Shown: in pieces, positions 10,195 to 18,847 of the stretch | How positions within the stretch are numbered: the first letter of the stretch is position 1 | Layout of the letters: each line of letters starts with the position of its first letter | Assembly: GCF_017114915.1 (NCBI RefSeq) | Contig: NZ_JAAUOE010000004.1 | Span: forward strand, 1-64,000 | Length of the DNA stretch: 64,000 bases | Reading direction: 5' to 3' | Origin: Pseudomonas frederiksbergensis | Lineage (GTDB): Bacteria; Pseudomonadota; Gammaproteobacteria; Pseudomonadales; Pseudomonadaceae | Program-made: the position numbers and the translations under genes | Notes under the pieces: model-generated | Told to the model about the DNA's origin: nothing | The model's input: the letters and a program-made list of their open reading frames with translations, nothing else | Databases searched by the model: none

Positions 10195-12063
10195 ATGCTG
10201 AACAAATACCCTCTGTGGAAATACATTCTGATCCTGGCGGTGCTGGCGGTCGGTCTGATTTATTCCGCTCCCAATCTATACCCTGATGACCCGGCCATTC
10301 AGGTCAGCGGTGCAAGCACTGCATTGCAGGTTACTCAGGCTGATCTGGACCGTGTGAGCACCGCGCTCAAGGACTCCGGGATCAACGTCAAGGCGGCCAC
10401 CCTGGCTGCGAGCGGCAAGGGCGGTCTGATCCGTCTGTCCAAGGCCGAAGATCAGCTGCCAGCCAAAGACGTCGTGCGCAAGGCATTGGGTGATGACTAC
10501 GTCGTTGCACTGAACCTGGCGCAAACCACCCCACAATGGCTGCGCAGTCTGGGCGCGCACCCAATGAAGCTGGGCCTGGACTTGTCCGGTGGTGTGCACT
10601 TCCTGCTGGAAGTGGACATGGACAAAGCCCTCGACGCACGCCTGAAAGTCTACGAAGGCGACGTCAAGAGCCTGTTGCGTAAAGAGAAACTGCGCTATCG
10701 CAGCCTGCCGCAACTGGGCGGTGCCATTCAGCTGGGCTTCTCTGATGAAGACTCCCGCGAGCAGGCCCGTGCGCTGATCCGCAAGAACTTCAACGATTTC
10801 GACATTGTTCCGGCCGACCTCAATGGCCAACCGGTGCTGCGTCTGGCGATGACCCCGGCCAAGCTGGCGGAAATCCGTGAATACTCCATCAAGCAGAACT
10901 TGACCACGGTACGTAACCGCGTCAACGAGCTGGGTGTTGCCGAACCTATCGTTCAGCGCCAGGGCGCCAACCGCATCGTGGTTGAGCTGCCGGGCGTGCA
11001 AGACACCGCAGAAGCCAAGCGTATCCTCGGCAAGACGGCCAACCTGGAGTTCCGTCTGGCCGCTGAGCCTGGCGCTTCGAAAGCCACTTCCGAAACCTTC
11101 GAGTTCCGTGAGGGCAACCGTCCTCCAGCACAAATCGAGCGTGGCCTGATCATTACCGGCGACCAGGTCACTGACGCCAAGGCTGGCTTCGGCGAGCAGG
11201 GCACGCCAGAAGTGAACATCCGTCTGGATGGTCACGGTGGCGAGCTGATGAGTCGTGCGACTCGCAACAACGTCGGTCGCAGCATGGCGGTGATCTTCAT
11301 CGAGCAACGTCCTGTCACCACTTACACCAGACAAGTAGTCAACGGCGTCGAGAAAGACGTACCGGTTCAGACGTTTAAAGAAGAGAAGAAGATCATCAGC
11401 CTGGCGACCATCCAGTCGCCGCTGGGCGCCCAGTTCCGCATCACTGGCTTGAACGGCCAGGGCGAATCGTCCGAACTGGCGCTGCTGCTGCGTGCCGGTG
11501 GTCTGGCGGCCCCGATGTACTTCGCTGAAGAGCGCACCATCGGCCCAAGCCTGGGTGCCGACAACATCACCAAAGGTATCGATGCATCGCTGTGGGGCAT
11601 GCTGTTTGTCTCGCTGTTCATCATGGCCATCTACCGCTTCTTCGGTCTCATCGCCACCGTCGCGCTGGCGGTGAACATGGTGATGCTGCTGGCCTTGATG
11701 TCGCTGCTGGGTGCAACGCTGACCCTGCCGGGTATCGCCGGTATCGTATTGACCATGGGTATGGCGGTCGACGCCAACGTCCTGATCTTCTCGCGGATAC
11801 GTGAAGAGATTGCGGCTGGCATGACTGTGCAGCGGGCAATCAACGAAGGCTTCGGCCGGGCATTCACCGCGATTCTCGACGCCAACCTGACAACCTTGTT
11901 GGTCGGCGGGATTCTCTTTGCCATGGGCACCGGCCCGGTCAAGGGCTTCGCAGTGACCATGTCCCTCGGGATCTTTACCTCGATGTTCACGGCCATCATG
12001 GTGACCCGCGCGATGGTCAACCTGATCTTCGGCGGTCGTGACTTCAAGAAGTTGTGGATTTAA
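10195..12063 (+). CDS. secD: Protein translocase subunit SecD
   Basis: A 622-residue RND-type inner-membrane subunit that uses the proton gradient to aid late steps of protein export. A first membrane helix lies at about residues 8-25 (WKYILILAVLAVGLIYSA), followed by the large periplasmic P1 head with GLDLSGGVHFLLEVD. Five C-terminal helices include GMAVDANVLIFSRIREE. The start could be GTG (10192) or the adjacent ATG (10195); the ATG gives the usual MLNKYPLWKY. secF follows 9 bases later. Confidence 0.97.
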   Translation: MLNKYPLWKYILILAVLAVGLIYSAPNLYPDDPAIQVSGASTALQVTQADLDRVSTALKDSGINVKAATLAASGKGGLIRLSKAEDQLPAKDVVRKALGDDYVVALNLAQTTPQWLRSLGAHPMKLGLDLSGGVHFLLEVDMDKALDARLKVYEGDVKSLLRKEKLRYRSLPQLGGAIQLGFSDEDSREQARALIRKNFNDFDIVPADLNGQPVLRLAMTPAKLAEIREYSIKQNLTTVRNRVNELGVAEPIVQRQGANRIVVELPGVQDTAEAKRILGKTANLEFRLAAEPGASKATSETFEFREGNRPPAQIERGLIITGDQVTDAKAGFGEQGTPEVNIRLDGHGGELMSRATRNNVGRSMAVIFIEQRPVTTYTRQVVNGVEKDVPVQTFKEEKKIISLATIQSPLGAQFRITGLNGQGESSELALLLRAGGLAAPMYFAEERTIGPSLGADNITKGIDASLWGMLFVSLFIMAIYRFFGLIATVALAVNMVMLLALMSLLGATLTLPGIAGIVLTMGMAVDANVLIFSRIREEIAAGMTVQRAINEGFGRAFTAILDANLTTLLVGGILFAMGTGPVKGFAVTMSLGIFTSMFTAIMVTRAMVNLIFGGRDFKKLWI

Positions 12064-12072
12064 GGGGCTGCC

Positions 12073-12987
12073 ATGTTACGTACAATCAACTTCATGGGCG
12101 TTCGCAACGTTGCGTTCGGCGTCACATTGTTCCTTACGGTTCTGGCTCTGTTCAGTGTCGCTACCAAGGGCATGAACTGGGGGCTGGACTTCACCGGCGG
12201 TACGCTCATCGAGCTGACCTACGAGCGTCCGGCCGATGTCACCAAAGTGCGTGAGCAACTGGTTACAGCCGGTTATCACGAAGCCATCGTGCAGAATTTC
12301 GGTGCGACCACCGATCTTCTGGTGCGCATGCCTGGCGAAGACCCACAACTGGGTCACCAGGTGGCTGACGCGCTGCAGAAAGTCGGCGGCGACAATCCGG
12401 CTCAGGTCAAGCGTGTCGAGTTCGTCGGCCCGCAGGTTGGTGAAGAGCTGCGTGACCAGGGCGGCCTCGGCATGCTGATGGCGCTGGGCGGCATCCTGAT
12501 CTACCTGGCTTTCCGCTTTCAGTGGAAGTTTGCGGTCGGCGCGATTGTGTCCTTGATCCACGACGTGATCGTGACCATCGGCATCCTGTCGTTCTTCCAG
12601 ATCACCTTCGACCTGACGGTGCTGGCGGCGGTGCTGGCGATCATCGGTTACTCGCTCAACGACACCATCGTGGTATTCGACCGGGTTCGTGAGAACTTCC
12701 GGGTACTGCGCAAGGCCAGCCTGATCGAGAACATCAACATCTCGACCACGCAAACCCTGCTGCGGACCATGGCGACGTCGATCTCCACCTTGCTGGCGAT
12801 CGCGGCCCTGTTGTTCTTCGGGGGCGACAACCTGTTCGGCTTCTCCATTGCCCTGTTCATCGGTGTTCTGGCGGGTACTTACTCGTCGATCTACATCGCG
12901 AACGTGGTGCTGATCTGGCTGAACCTGAGCAGCGAGGACCTGATTCCTGCTGCAGCAGCCGAGACGGAAGTCGACGACCGTCCATAA
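12073..12987 (+). CDS. secF: Protein translocase subunit SecF
   Basis: A 304-residue partner of SecD. A membrane helix lies near residues 15-33. A periplasmic domain begins with NWGLDFTGGTLIEL. Five further helices carry the RND signature GYSLNDTIVVFDRVREN. The length is normal. It ends the queA-secF series; a strong terminator follows after about 30 bases. Confidence 0.98.
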   Translation: MLRTINFMGVRNVAFGVTLFLTVLALFSVATKGMNWGLDFTGGTLIELTYERPADVTKVREQLVTAGYHEAIVQNFGATTDLLVRMPGEDPQLGHQVADALQKVGGDNPAQVKRVEFVGPQVGEELRDQGGLGMLMALGGILIYLAFRFQWKFAVGAIVSLIHDVIVTIGILSFFQITFDLTVLAAVLAIIGYSLNDTIVVFDRVRENFRVLRKASLIENINISTTQTLLRTMATSISTLLAIAALLFFGGDNLFGFSIALFIGVLAGTYSSIYIANVVLIWLNLSSEDLIPAAAAETEVDDRP

Positions 12988-13017
12988 CGGTTATCGCTTT
13001 TCCAGCTGTAGGCCGAG

Positions 13018-13049
13018 AAGGCGCGAGTGTTGAACTCGCGCCTTTTTTT
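13018..13049 (+). terminator. Terminator after secF
   Basis: AAGGCGCGAG, a seven-base loop, CTCGCGCCTT, then a run of T. Confidence 0.93.
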
Positions 13050-13108
13050 ATGCTCCAACGCTGGGAGAAGCGCGGGTTTGTCCCGCCTGTGATGGCCAGG
13101 AGGTTCAT

Positions 13109-13657
13109 GTGAACAAGTCGTTGCTGGTTGGTGCGGTATTGGGTGCTGTCGGTGTCACTGCCGGTGGTGCTGTTGCCACCTACAAACTGGTTAAAAGCGG
13201 CCCTGAGTATGCACAAGTGCTGGCCGTTGAACCGGTCAAGACACAAATCAAGACTCCACGTGAAGTGTGCAAGGACGTTACGGTGACCCGGCAAGCGCCG
13301 GTGAAAGATCAACACCAGATCGCCGGTACGGTGGTCGGCGCGCTGGCTGGCGGCCTGTTGGGTAACCAGATCGGCGGCGGTACAGGCAAGAAAATCGCCA
13401 CAGTGGCCGGTGCGGTCGGCGGCGGTTATGCGGGCAACAAGGTGCAGGAAGGCATGCAGGAGCGTGACACCTACACCACGACTCAGACTCGCTGTAACAC
13501 GGTCAATGACATCAGCGACAAGGTCGTAGGCTACGACGTTCGTTATTCGCTGGACGGCAAGGAAGGCAAAGTGCGGATGGATCGCGATCCGGGCAATCAG
13601 ATTCCGGTCGACAAGGACGGCAAGCTGATCCTGGGGCAGAACGAACCGGCCCGGTAA
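13109..13657 (+). CDS. Glycine-zipper 2TM-domain envelope protein
   Basis: A 182-residue protein with an N-terminal hydrophobic segment (residues about 4-24, LLVGAVLGAVGVTAGGAVAT) and a long glycine zipper at about 71-112 (VVGALAGGLLGNQIGGG, AGAVGGGYAGNK) of the Rick_17kDa/2TM type. Such proteins sit in the cell envelope. There is no lipobox cysteine, so it looks like a membrane-anchored rather than a lipid-anchored member. The start is GTG, decided by a strong AGGAGGT; the ATG two bases earlier runs straight into TGA. It is monocistronic, between two terminators. Confidence 0.85.
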   Translation: MNKSLLVGAVLGAVGVTAGGAVATYKLVKSGPEYAQVLAVEPVKTQIKTPREVCKDVTVTRQAPVKDQHQIAGTVVGALAGGLLGNQIGGGTGKKIATVAGAVGGGYAGNKVQEGMQERDTYTTTQTRCNTVNDISDKVVGYDVRYSLDGKEGKVRMDRDPGNQIPVDKDGKLILGQNEPAR

Positions 13658-13682
13658 TGCGCTGAGTGTCTCACTCAAAAAG

Positions 13683-13710
13683 AAGCATCCCGCAAAGGGA
13701 TGCTTTTTTT
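13683..13710 (+). terminator. Terminator after the glycine-zipper gene
   Basis: AGCATCCC, loop GCAAA, GGGATGCT, then seven T. Confidence 0.93.
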
Positions 13711-13795
13711 GTGCCTGAATTTTATGTTCACCATCAACGAGCTATGAAAGACTCTTGTTTTTTCGCTGCCTTTCATCTGCCAGCCCTGAGCCCCC

Positions 13796-14692
13796 ATGCC
13801 TGCCATCGATCATCCTCTGATAGACCAGTTCCTCGACGCCCTGTGGCTGGAGAAAGGCCTTTCCGATAACACCCGCGATGCCTATCGCAGCGACCTGGCC
13901 TTGTTCAACGGCTGGTTGCAGGAGAAGGGCCTGGAGCTGATCAACGCCGGGCGCGAGTTGATTCTCGATCACTTGGCCTGGCGTCTGGAGCAAAACTACA
14001 AACCCCGTTCTACGGCGCGATTTCTCTCCGGTGTGCGTGGTTTCTATCGCTATTTGCTGCGGGAAAAGCTGATCGCCGTCGACCCGACCCTGCGCGTCGA
14101 TATGCCACAACTGGGCAGACCGCTGCCTAAATCCTTGTCGGAAGCCGATGTGGAAGCCTTGCTGGCCGCGCCGGACCTGAGCGAGGCCATCGGGCAGCGT
14201 GATCGCGCCATGCTTGAGGTGCTTTATGCGTGTGGCTTGCGGGTGACGGAGCTGATCAGCCTGACACTGGAGCAGGTCAATCTGCGACAGGGCGTGCTGC
14301 GGGTGATGGGCAAGGGCAGCAAGGAGCGGCTGGTGCCGATGGGCGAGGAGGCGATTGTCTGGGTGGAACGCTACATGCGCGATGCCCGTGGCGAGTTGCT
14401 GGGCGGGCGTCCCAGCGATGTGCTGTTCCCTAGCCAGCGCGGTGAGCAGATGACCCGTCAGACTTTCTGGCATCGCATCAAGCACCAGGCCAAGGTCGCC
14501 GGGATCGGCAAGTCACTGTCGCCGCATACCCTGCGCCATGCCTTCGCCACGCACTTGCTCAACCACGGCGCCGACCTGCGGGTGGTGCAAATGTTGCTTG
14601 GCCACAGCGATCTGTCGACCACCCAGATCTATACTCACGTCGCCCGCGCACGCTTGCAGGACCTGCATGCCAAGCATCACCCACGGGGATGA
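13796..14692 (+). CDS. xerD: Site-specific tyrosine recombinase XerD
   Basis: A 298-residue tyrosine recombinase that acts with XerC at dif to resolve chromosome dimers. An N-terminal SAM-like core-binding domain spans residues about 5-90. The catalytic domain has Arg149 (GLRVTEL), Lys173 (GKGSKER), His244 and Arg247 (HTLRHAF), His270 (LLGHSD) and nucleophile Tyr279 (TQIYTH). The full set is present at normal length, and its place upstream of dsbC is the usual Pseudomonas context, so this is the housekeeping XerD rather than a mobile-element integrase. Confidence 0.97.
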   Translation: MPAIDHPLIDQFLDALWLEKGLSDNTRDAYRSDLALFNGWLQEKGLELINAGRELILDHLAWRLEQNYKPRSTARFLSGVRGFYRYLLREKLIAVDPTLRVDMPQLGRPLPKSLSEADVEALLAAPDLSEAIGQRDRAMLEVLYACGLRVTELISLTLEQVNLRQGVLRVMGKGSKERLVPMGEEAIVWVERYMRDARGELLGGRPSDVLFPSQRGEQMTRQTFWHRIKHQAKVAGIGKSLSPHTLRHAFATHLLNHGADLRVVQMLLGHSDLSTTQIYTHVARARLQDLHAKHHPRG

Positions 14693-14704
14693 GTGCAGTG
14701 TTTT

Positions 14705-14873
14705 GTAGCAGCTGGCGAAGCCTGCGTTCGGCTGCGAAGCAGTCGTAAAACCTGCTTGCAAGGTCTGACTGAAGCACCGCGTGGCCTGGATTCACGACTG
14801 CTGCGCAGCCGAACGCAGCCTCGCAAGCTCGACAGCTGCTACGGCCGGAGGCAGCCATCGGCAGCTGCTACAG
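14705..14873. repeat. Long imperfect palindrome between xerD and dsbC
   Basis: GTAGCAGCTGGCGAAGCCTG near 14705 is mirrored by CGACAGCTGCTAC ending near 14841. Inside it GTTCGGCTGCGAAGCAGTCG pairs with CGACTGCTGCGCAGCCGAAC. A further GGCAGCTGCTACAGGG follows at about 14858. It is non-coding and REP-like. It occupies about half of the 337-base gap; the remainder up to dsbC shows no gene. Confidence 0.8.
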
Positions 14874-15029
14874 GGATAACCGAGTCGTATAAACGGTCTT
14901 GCGTCAGCCAGAGTCGGCCACGGGGGCCTTATGTGGTAGGCTTTGCCGGTTTGCACGATGGGCGGTTATGACCCGGTGTTTCGGCACGGGCGTTCTGATC
15001 GTCCCATTTGTCCGCCTTCAGGAGTTCTC

Positions 15030-15761
15030 ATGCGTCTGACCCAGATTTTCGCCGCCGCAGCCATTGCGTTGGTCAGCACCTTTGCCGTCGCCGATGACGC
15101 GGCCGACAAAGCCATTCGTAAAAGCCTGGAAAACCTCCAGCTCGACGTGCCGGTCGAAACCATCACGGCCAGCCCGCTGCCAGGTCTGTACGAAGTCAAA
15201 CTCAAGGGCAGCCGCGTGCTTTACGCCAGTGCCGACGGCCAATACGTCGTTCAGGGCTACCTGTTCCAGCTCAAGGATGGTAAACCGGTCAACCTGACCG
15301 AGAAGACCGAACGCTTGGGCATTGCCAAGCTGATCAATGGCATTCCAGTGGCTGAAACCGTGGTCTACCCGGCCATCGGCGAAACCAAGTCGCACATCAC
15401 CGTGTTCACCGACACCACATGTCCGTATTGCCACAAGCTGCACGCCGAAGTGCCTGAGCTGAACAAGCGCGGCATCGAAGTGCGTTATGTTGCGTTCCCG
15501 CGCCAGGGCCTCGGCTCGCCGGGTGACGAGCAACTGCAAGCCGTCTGGTGCTCGAAGGACAAGAAAGCCGCCATGGACAAAATGGTCGATGGCAAGGAAA
15601 TCAAGGCCGCCAAGTGCGATAACCCGGTTTCCAAGCAGTTTGCCCTCGGTCAGTCGATTGGCGTGAACGGTACACCGGCCATCGTTTTGGCTGACGGTCA
15701 GGTCATTCCGGGCTATCAGCCTGCGCCACAAGTCGCCAAACTGGCGTTGGGCGCGAAATAA
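15030..15761 (+). CDS. dsbC: Periplasmic thiol:disulfide isomerase DsbC
   Basis: A 243-residue secreted protein. The signal peptide is at residues 1-21 (cleavage probably after AVA). An N-terminal dimerisation domain leads to a thioredoxin fold with active-site CPYC at 131-134 and the cis-proline loop NGTPAIV near 213-219. Two further cysteines (174 and 196) match the structural disulfide of DsbC. It corrects wrong disulfides in the periplasm and is kept reduced by DsbD. The start is ATG with AGGAG upstream; a 29-residue in-frame extension has no support. It lies between xerD and hom, as usual in Pseudomonas. Confidence 0.96.
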   Translation: MRLTQIFAAAAIALVSTFAVADDAADKAIRKSLENLQLDVPVETITASPLPGLYEVKLKGSRVLYASADGQYVVQGYLFQLKDGKPVNLTEKTERLGIAKLINGIPVAETVVYPAIGETKSHITVFTDTTCPYCHKLHAEVPELNKRGIEVRYVAFPRQGLGSPGDEQLQAVWCSKDKKAAMDKMVDGKEIKAAKCDNPVSKQFALGQSIGVNGTPAIVLADGQVIPGYQPAPQVAKLALGAK

Positions 15762-15895
15762 ATTCGCATCGTCACGGCCTGCCTTTGACGATCATGGTCC
15801 GGCGGCAGCATTTGCCGGGTCATCAATAGAGAGCCGCGAACCTGCGGCTGTTTTCACGGCCGGCCTTGAGTCGGCCGTTTTATGGGGAGTTCACA

Positions 15896-17200
15896 GTGAA
15901 ACCGGTCAAAGTAGGCATCTGTGGGTTAGGGACCGTCGGTGGCGGTACCTTCAACGTACTTCAGCGCAACGCCGAGGAAATTGCTCGTCGTGCCGGGCGT
16001 GGAATCGAAGTGGCACAAATTGCCATTCGCACGCCAAAGCCTCAGTTCCAGACGACCGGTATTGCGATTACCAACGATGTCTTCGAAGTGGCCACGAACC
16101 CTGAGATCGACATCGTCATAGAGCTGATGGGCGGCTATACCGTTGCCCGCGAGCTGGTACTCAAGGCCATCGAGAATGGCAAGCATGTGGTCACCGCGAA
16201 CAAGGCACTGATTGCCGTTCACGGTAATGAAATTTTCGCCAAGGCTCGCGAGAAGGGTGTGATCGTTGCGTTCGAAGCGGCCGTGGCCGGCGGCATTCCG
16301 GTGATCAAGGCGATCCGTGAAGGCCTGTCCGCCAACCGTATCAACTGGGTGGCCGGCATCATCAACGGCACCGGTAACTTCATCCTTACCGAAATGCGTG
16401 AAAAGGGCCGGACCTTCGAAGACGTCCTCGCCGAGGCGCAAGCCCTGGGTTACGCCGAAGCCGACCCGACTTTTGACGTCGAAGGCATCGACGCAGCCCA
16501 CAAGCTGACGATCCTGGCGTCCATCGCGTTCGGCATCCCGCTGCAATTCGACAAGGCTTACACCGAAGGCATCACCAAGCTGACCACCGCTGACGTGAAT
16601 TACGCCGAAGCGTTGGGCTATCGCATCAAGCACCTGGGCGTGGCGCGCAGCACCGCGGCCGGTATCGAACTGCGTGTGCACCCGACGCTGATCCCGGCTG
16701 ATCGCCTGATTGCCAACGTCAACGGCGTGATGAACGCGGTGATGGTCAACGGTGACGCTGCCGGTTCGACCCTGTTTTACGGCGCTGGCGCCGGCATGGA
16801 GCCGACCGCTTCGTCGGTCATCGCCGACCTGGTGGACGTGGTTCGCGCCATGACCTCCGACCCGGAAAACCGTGTGCCGCACCTGGCCTTCCAGCCGGAT
16901 TCGCTGTCGGCCCACCCGATCCTGCCGATCGAAGCCTGCGAAAGCGCTTACTACCTGCGCATTCAGGCCAAGGACCATCCGGGCGTGTTGGCCCAGGTGG
17001 CGAGCATCCTGTCGGAGCGCGGCATCAACATCGAGTCGATCATGCAGAAGGAAGTCGAGGAACACGACGGCCTGGTGCCGATGATCCTGCTGACCCATCG
17101 TGTGCTGGAACAGCACATCAACGATGCGATCGCTGCCCTGGAAGCCTTGGCGGGCGTGGTCGGTCCGGTTGTGCGGATCCGTGTCGAACACCTGAATTAA
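15896..17200 (+). CDS. hom: Homoserine dehydrogenase
   Basis: A 434-residue monofunctional enzyme that reduces aspartate semialdehyde to homoserine on the way to threonine and methionine. Its NAD(P)-binding loop is GICGLGTVGGGTFNVL. The catalytic region has AFEAAVAGGIPVIKAIREGL. A C-terminal ACT domain (from about residue 350, DHPGVLAQVASILSERGINI) suggests threonine feedback. The GTG start (GTGAAACCG) after GGGGAG is favoured because the family begins at MKPVKVGICG; an earlier in-frame ATG adds ten unlikely residues. thrC follows after a repeat. Confidence 0.96.
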   Translation: MKPVKVGICGLGTVGGGTFNVLQRNAEEIARRAGRGIEVAQIAIRTPKPQFQTTGIAITNDVFEVATNPEIDIVIELMGGYTVARELVLKAIENGKHVVTANKALIAVHGNEIFAKAREKGVIVAFEAAVAGGIPVIKAIREGLSANRINWVAGIINGTGNFILTEMREKGRTFEDVLAEAQALGYAEADPTFDVEGIDAAHKLTILASIAFGIPLQFDKAYTEGITKLTTADVNYAEALGYRIKHLGVARSTAAGIELRVHPTLIPADRLIANVNGVMNAVMVNGDAAGSTLFYGAGAGMEPTASSVIADLVDVVRAMTSDPENRVPHLAFQPDSLSAHPILPIEACESAYYLRIQAKDHPGVLAQVASILSERGINIESIMQKEVEEHDGLVPMILLTHRVLEQHINDAIAALEALAGVVGPVVRIRVEHLN

Positions 17201-17282
17201 CAGCAGCTGCAAGCTGCAAGCTTCAAGCTGCAAGTGAGAGCAAAGCGCTGTTCACTTGTAGCTTTTAGCTTGCGGCTTGAAG
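17201..17282. repeat. Imperfect palindrome of the GCTTCAAGCTGCAAG type
   Basis: The gap between hom and thrC is almost filled by CTGCAAGCTTCAAGCTGCAA, then CTGTTCACTTGTAGC and AGCTTGCGGCTTGAAGC. The two halves are roughly complementary, so the RNA could form a hairpin. A related half copy lies near 43147-43181. Confidence 0.75.
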
Positions 17283-17304
17283 CCAAAACCGAAGGTTTGC
17301 TCTT

Positions 17305-18714
17305 ATGCGCTATATCAGTACCCGCGGCCAGGCACCGGCCCTGAATTTCGAAGACGTCCTGCTGGCCGGTCTGGCCACCGACGGCGGTCTGTACGTCCCG
17401 GAAAACCTGCCACGTTTCACCCAGGAAGAAATCGCTTCCTGGGCCGGCCTGCCGTATCACGAGCTGGCCTTCCGGGTGATGCGCCCGTTCGTCAGCGGCA
17501 GCATCCCCGATGCCGATTTCAAAAAAATTCTTGAAGAAACCTATGGCGTGTTTTCCCACAACGCCGTGGCACCGTTGCGTCAGCTGAACGGCAATGAATG
17601 GGTGCTGGAGCTGTTCCACGGCCCGACCCTGGCGTTCAAGGACTTCGCCCTGCAACTGCTGGGTCGTCTGCTCGACTACGTGCTGGAAAAGCGCGGCGAG
17701 CGCGTGGTGATCGTTGGCGCCACGTCCGGCGACACCGGTTCGGCTGCCATCGAAGGCTGCAAACACTGCGAAAACGTCGACATCTTCATCCTGCACCCGC
17801 ACAACCGTGTGTCCGAAGTGCAGCGTCGCCAGATGACCACCATCTTCGGCGAGAACATCCATAACATCGCCATCGAAGGCAACTTCGATGACTGCCAGGA
17901 AATGGTCAAGGCCAGCTTCGCCGACCAGAGCTTCCTCAAGGGCACGCGCCTGGTAGCGGTGAACTCGATCAACTGGGCGCGGATCATGGCCCAGATCGTT
18001 TACTACTTCCACGCAGCCCTGCAGTTGGGCGGCCCGGCGCGTTCGGTGTCGTTCTCGGTGCCGACCGGCAACTTCGGCGATATCTTCGCCGGTTACCTGG
18101 CGCGCAACATGGGCCTGCCGATCAACCAGTTGATCGTCGCCACCAACCGCAACGACATCCTGCACCGCTTCATGAGCGGCAATCAGTACGTCAAGGAAAC
18201 CCTGCACGCCACGTTGTCGCCATCCATGGACATCATGGTGTCGTCGAACTTCGAACGCCTGCTGTTCGACCTGCACGGTCGCAACGGCGCGGCGATTGCC
18301 GGTTTGATGGATACCTTCAAACAGGGCGGCGGTTTCAGCGTCGAACAGGAACGCTGGACCGAAGCACGCAAGCTGTTCGATTCGTTGGCCGTGGACGACG
18401 CCCAAACCTGCGAAACCATTGCCGAAGTCTTCGAGCAAACCGGCGAGCTGCTGGACCCGCACACCGCTATCGGTGTGAAGGCTGCGCGTGAATGCCGTCG
18501 CAGCCTGGATATCCCGATGGTGATCCTGGGCACGGCCCATCCGGTCAAATTCCCGGACGCAGTGGAAAAAGCCGGTGTAGGAAAAGCGCTCGAACTACCT
18601 GCACATCTTTCTGATTTGTTTGAGCGAGATGAGCGTTGCGCCGTATTGCCGAATGATCTGAAAGCCGTGCAGGCCTTTGTCAGTCAGCATGGCAACCGCG
18701 GCAAGCCGTTGTAA
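17305..18714 (+). CDS. thrC: Threonine synthase
   Basis: A 469-residue PLP enzyme that converts O-phosphohomoserine to threonine. It begins MRYISTRGQAPALNFEDVLLAGLATDGGLY, as in the long bacterial class. Lys112 in LAFKDFALQLLG is the PLP-binding lysine, and GATSGDTGSAAIEG is the phosphate-binding loop. The length is normal. It is cotranscribed or nearly so with hom. The homoserine kinase gene thrB is not in the window. A terminator follows. Confidence 0.97.
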   Translation: MRYISTRGQAPALNFEDVLLAGLATDGGLYVPENLPRFTQEEIASWAGLPYHELAFRVMRPFVSGSIPDADFKKILEETYGVFSHNAVAPLRQLNGNEWVLELFHGPTLAFKDFALQLLGRLLDYVLEKRGERVVIVGATSGDTGSAAIEGCKHCENVDIFILHPHNRVSEVQRRQMTTIFGENIHNIAIEGNFDDCQEMVKASFADQSFLKGTRLVAVNSINWARIMAQIVYYFHAALQLGGPARSVSFSVPTGNFGDIFAGYLARNMGLPINQLIVATNRNDILHRFMSGNQYVKETLHATLSPSMDIMVSSNFERLLFDLHGRNGAAIAGLMDTFKQGGGFSVEQERWTEARKLFDSLAVDDAQTCETIAEVFEQTGELLDPHTAIGVKAARECRRSLDIPMVILGTAHPVKFPDAVEKAGVGKALELPAHLSDLFERDERCAVLPNDLKAVQAFVSQHGNRGKPL

Positions 18715-18737
18715 CCGGCAAAAGCTGTCACATTTTG

Positions 18738-18765
18738 AAGCCCGTCTCCTGACGGGCTTTCTCAT
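18738..18765 (+). terminator. Terminator after thrC
   Basis: AAGCCCGTC, loop TCCT, GACGGGCTT, then TCTCATTT. Confidence 0.88.
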
Positions 18766-18847
18766 TTCTGCATGCCACACTTGTCGGGTTTCGTAAATGA
18801 AGAGCCGCCCATGAAGGACGGGCGAGACGATCACCAAGGAAGTGGCA

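Noticed and set aside
13796..14692. Tyrosine recombinase as a sign of a mobile element.
   Set aside because: Length, catalytic residues and dsbC neighbour identify the chromosomal XerD.
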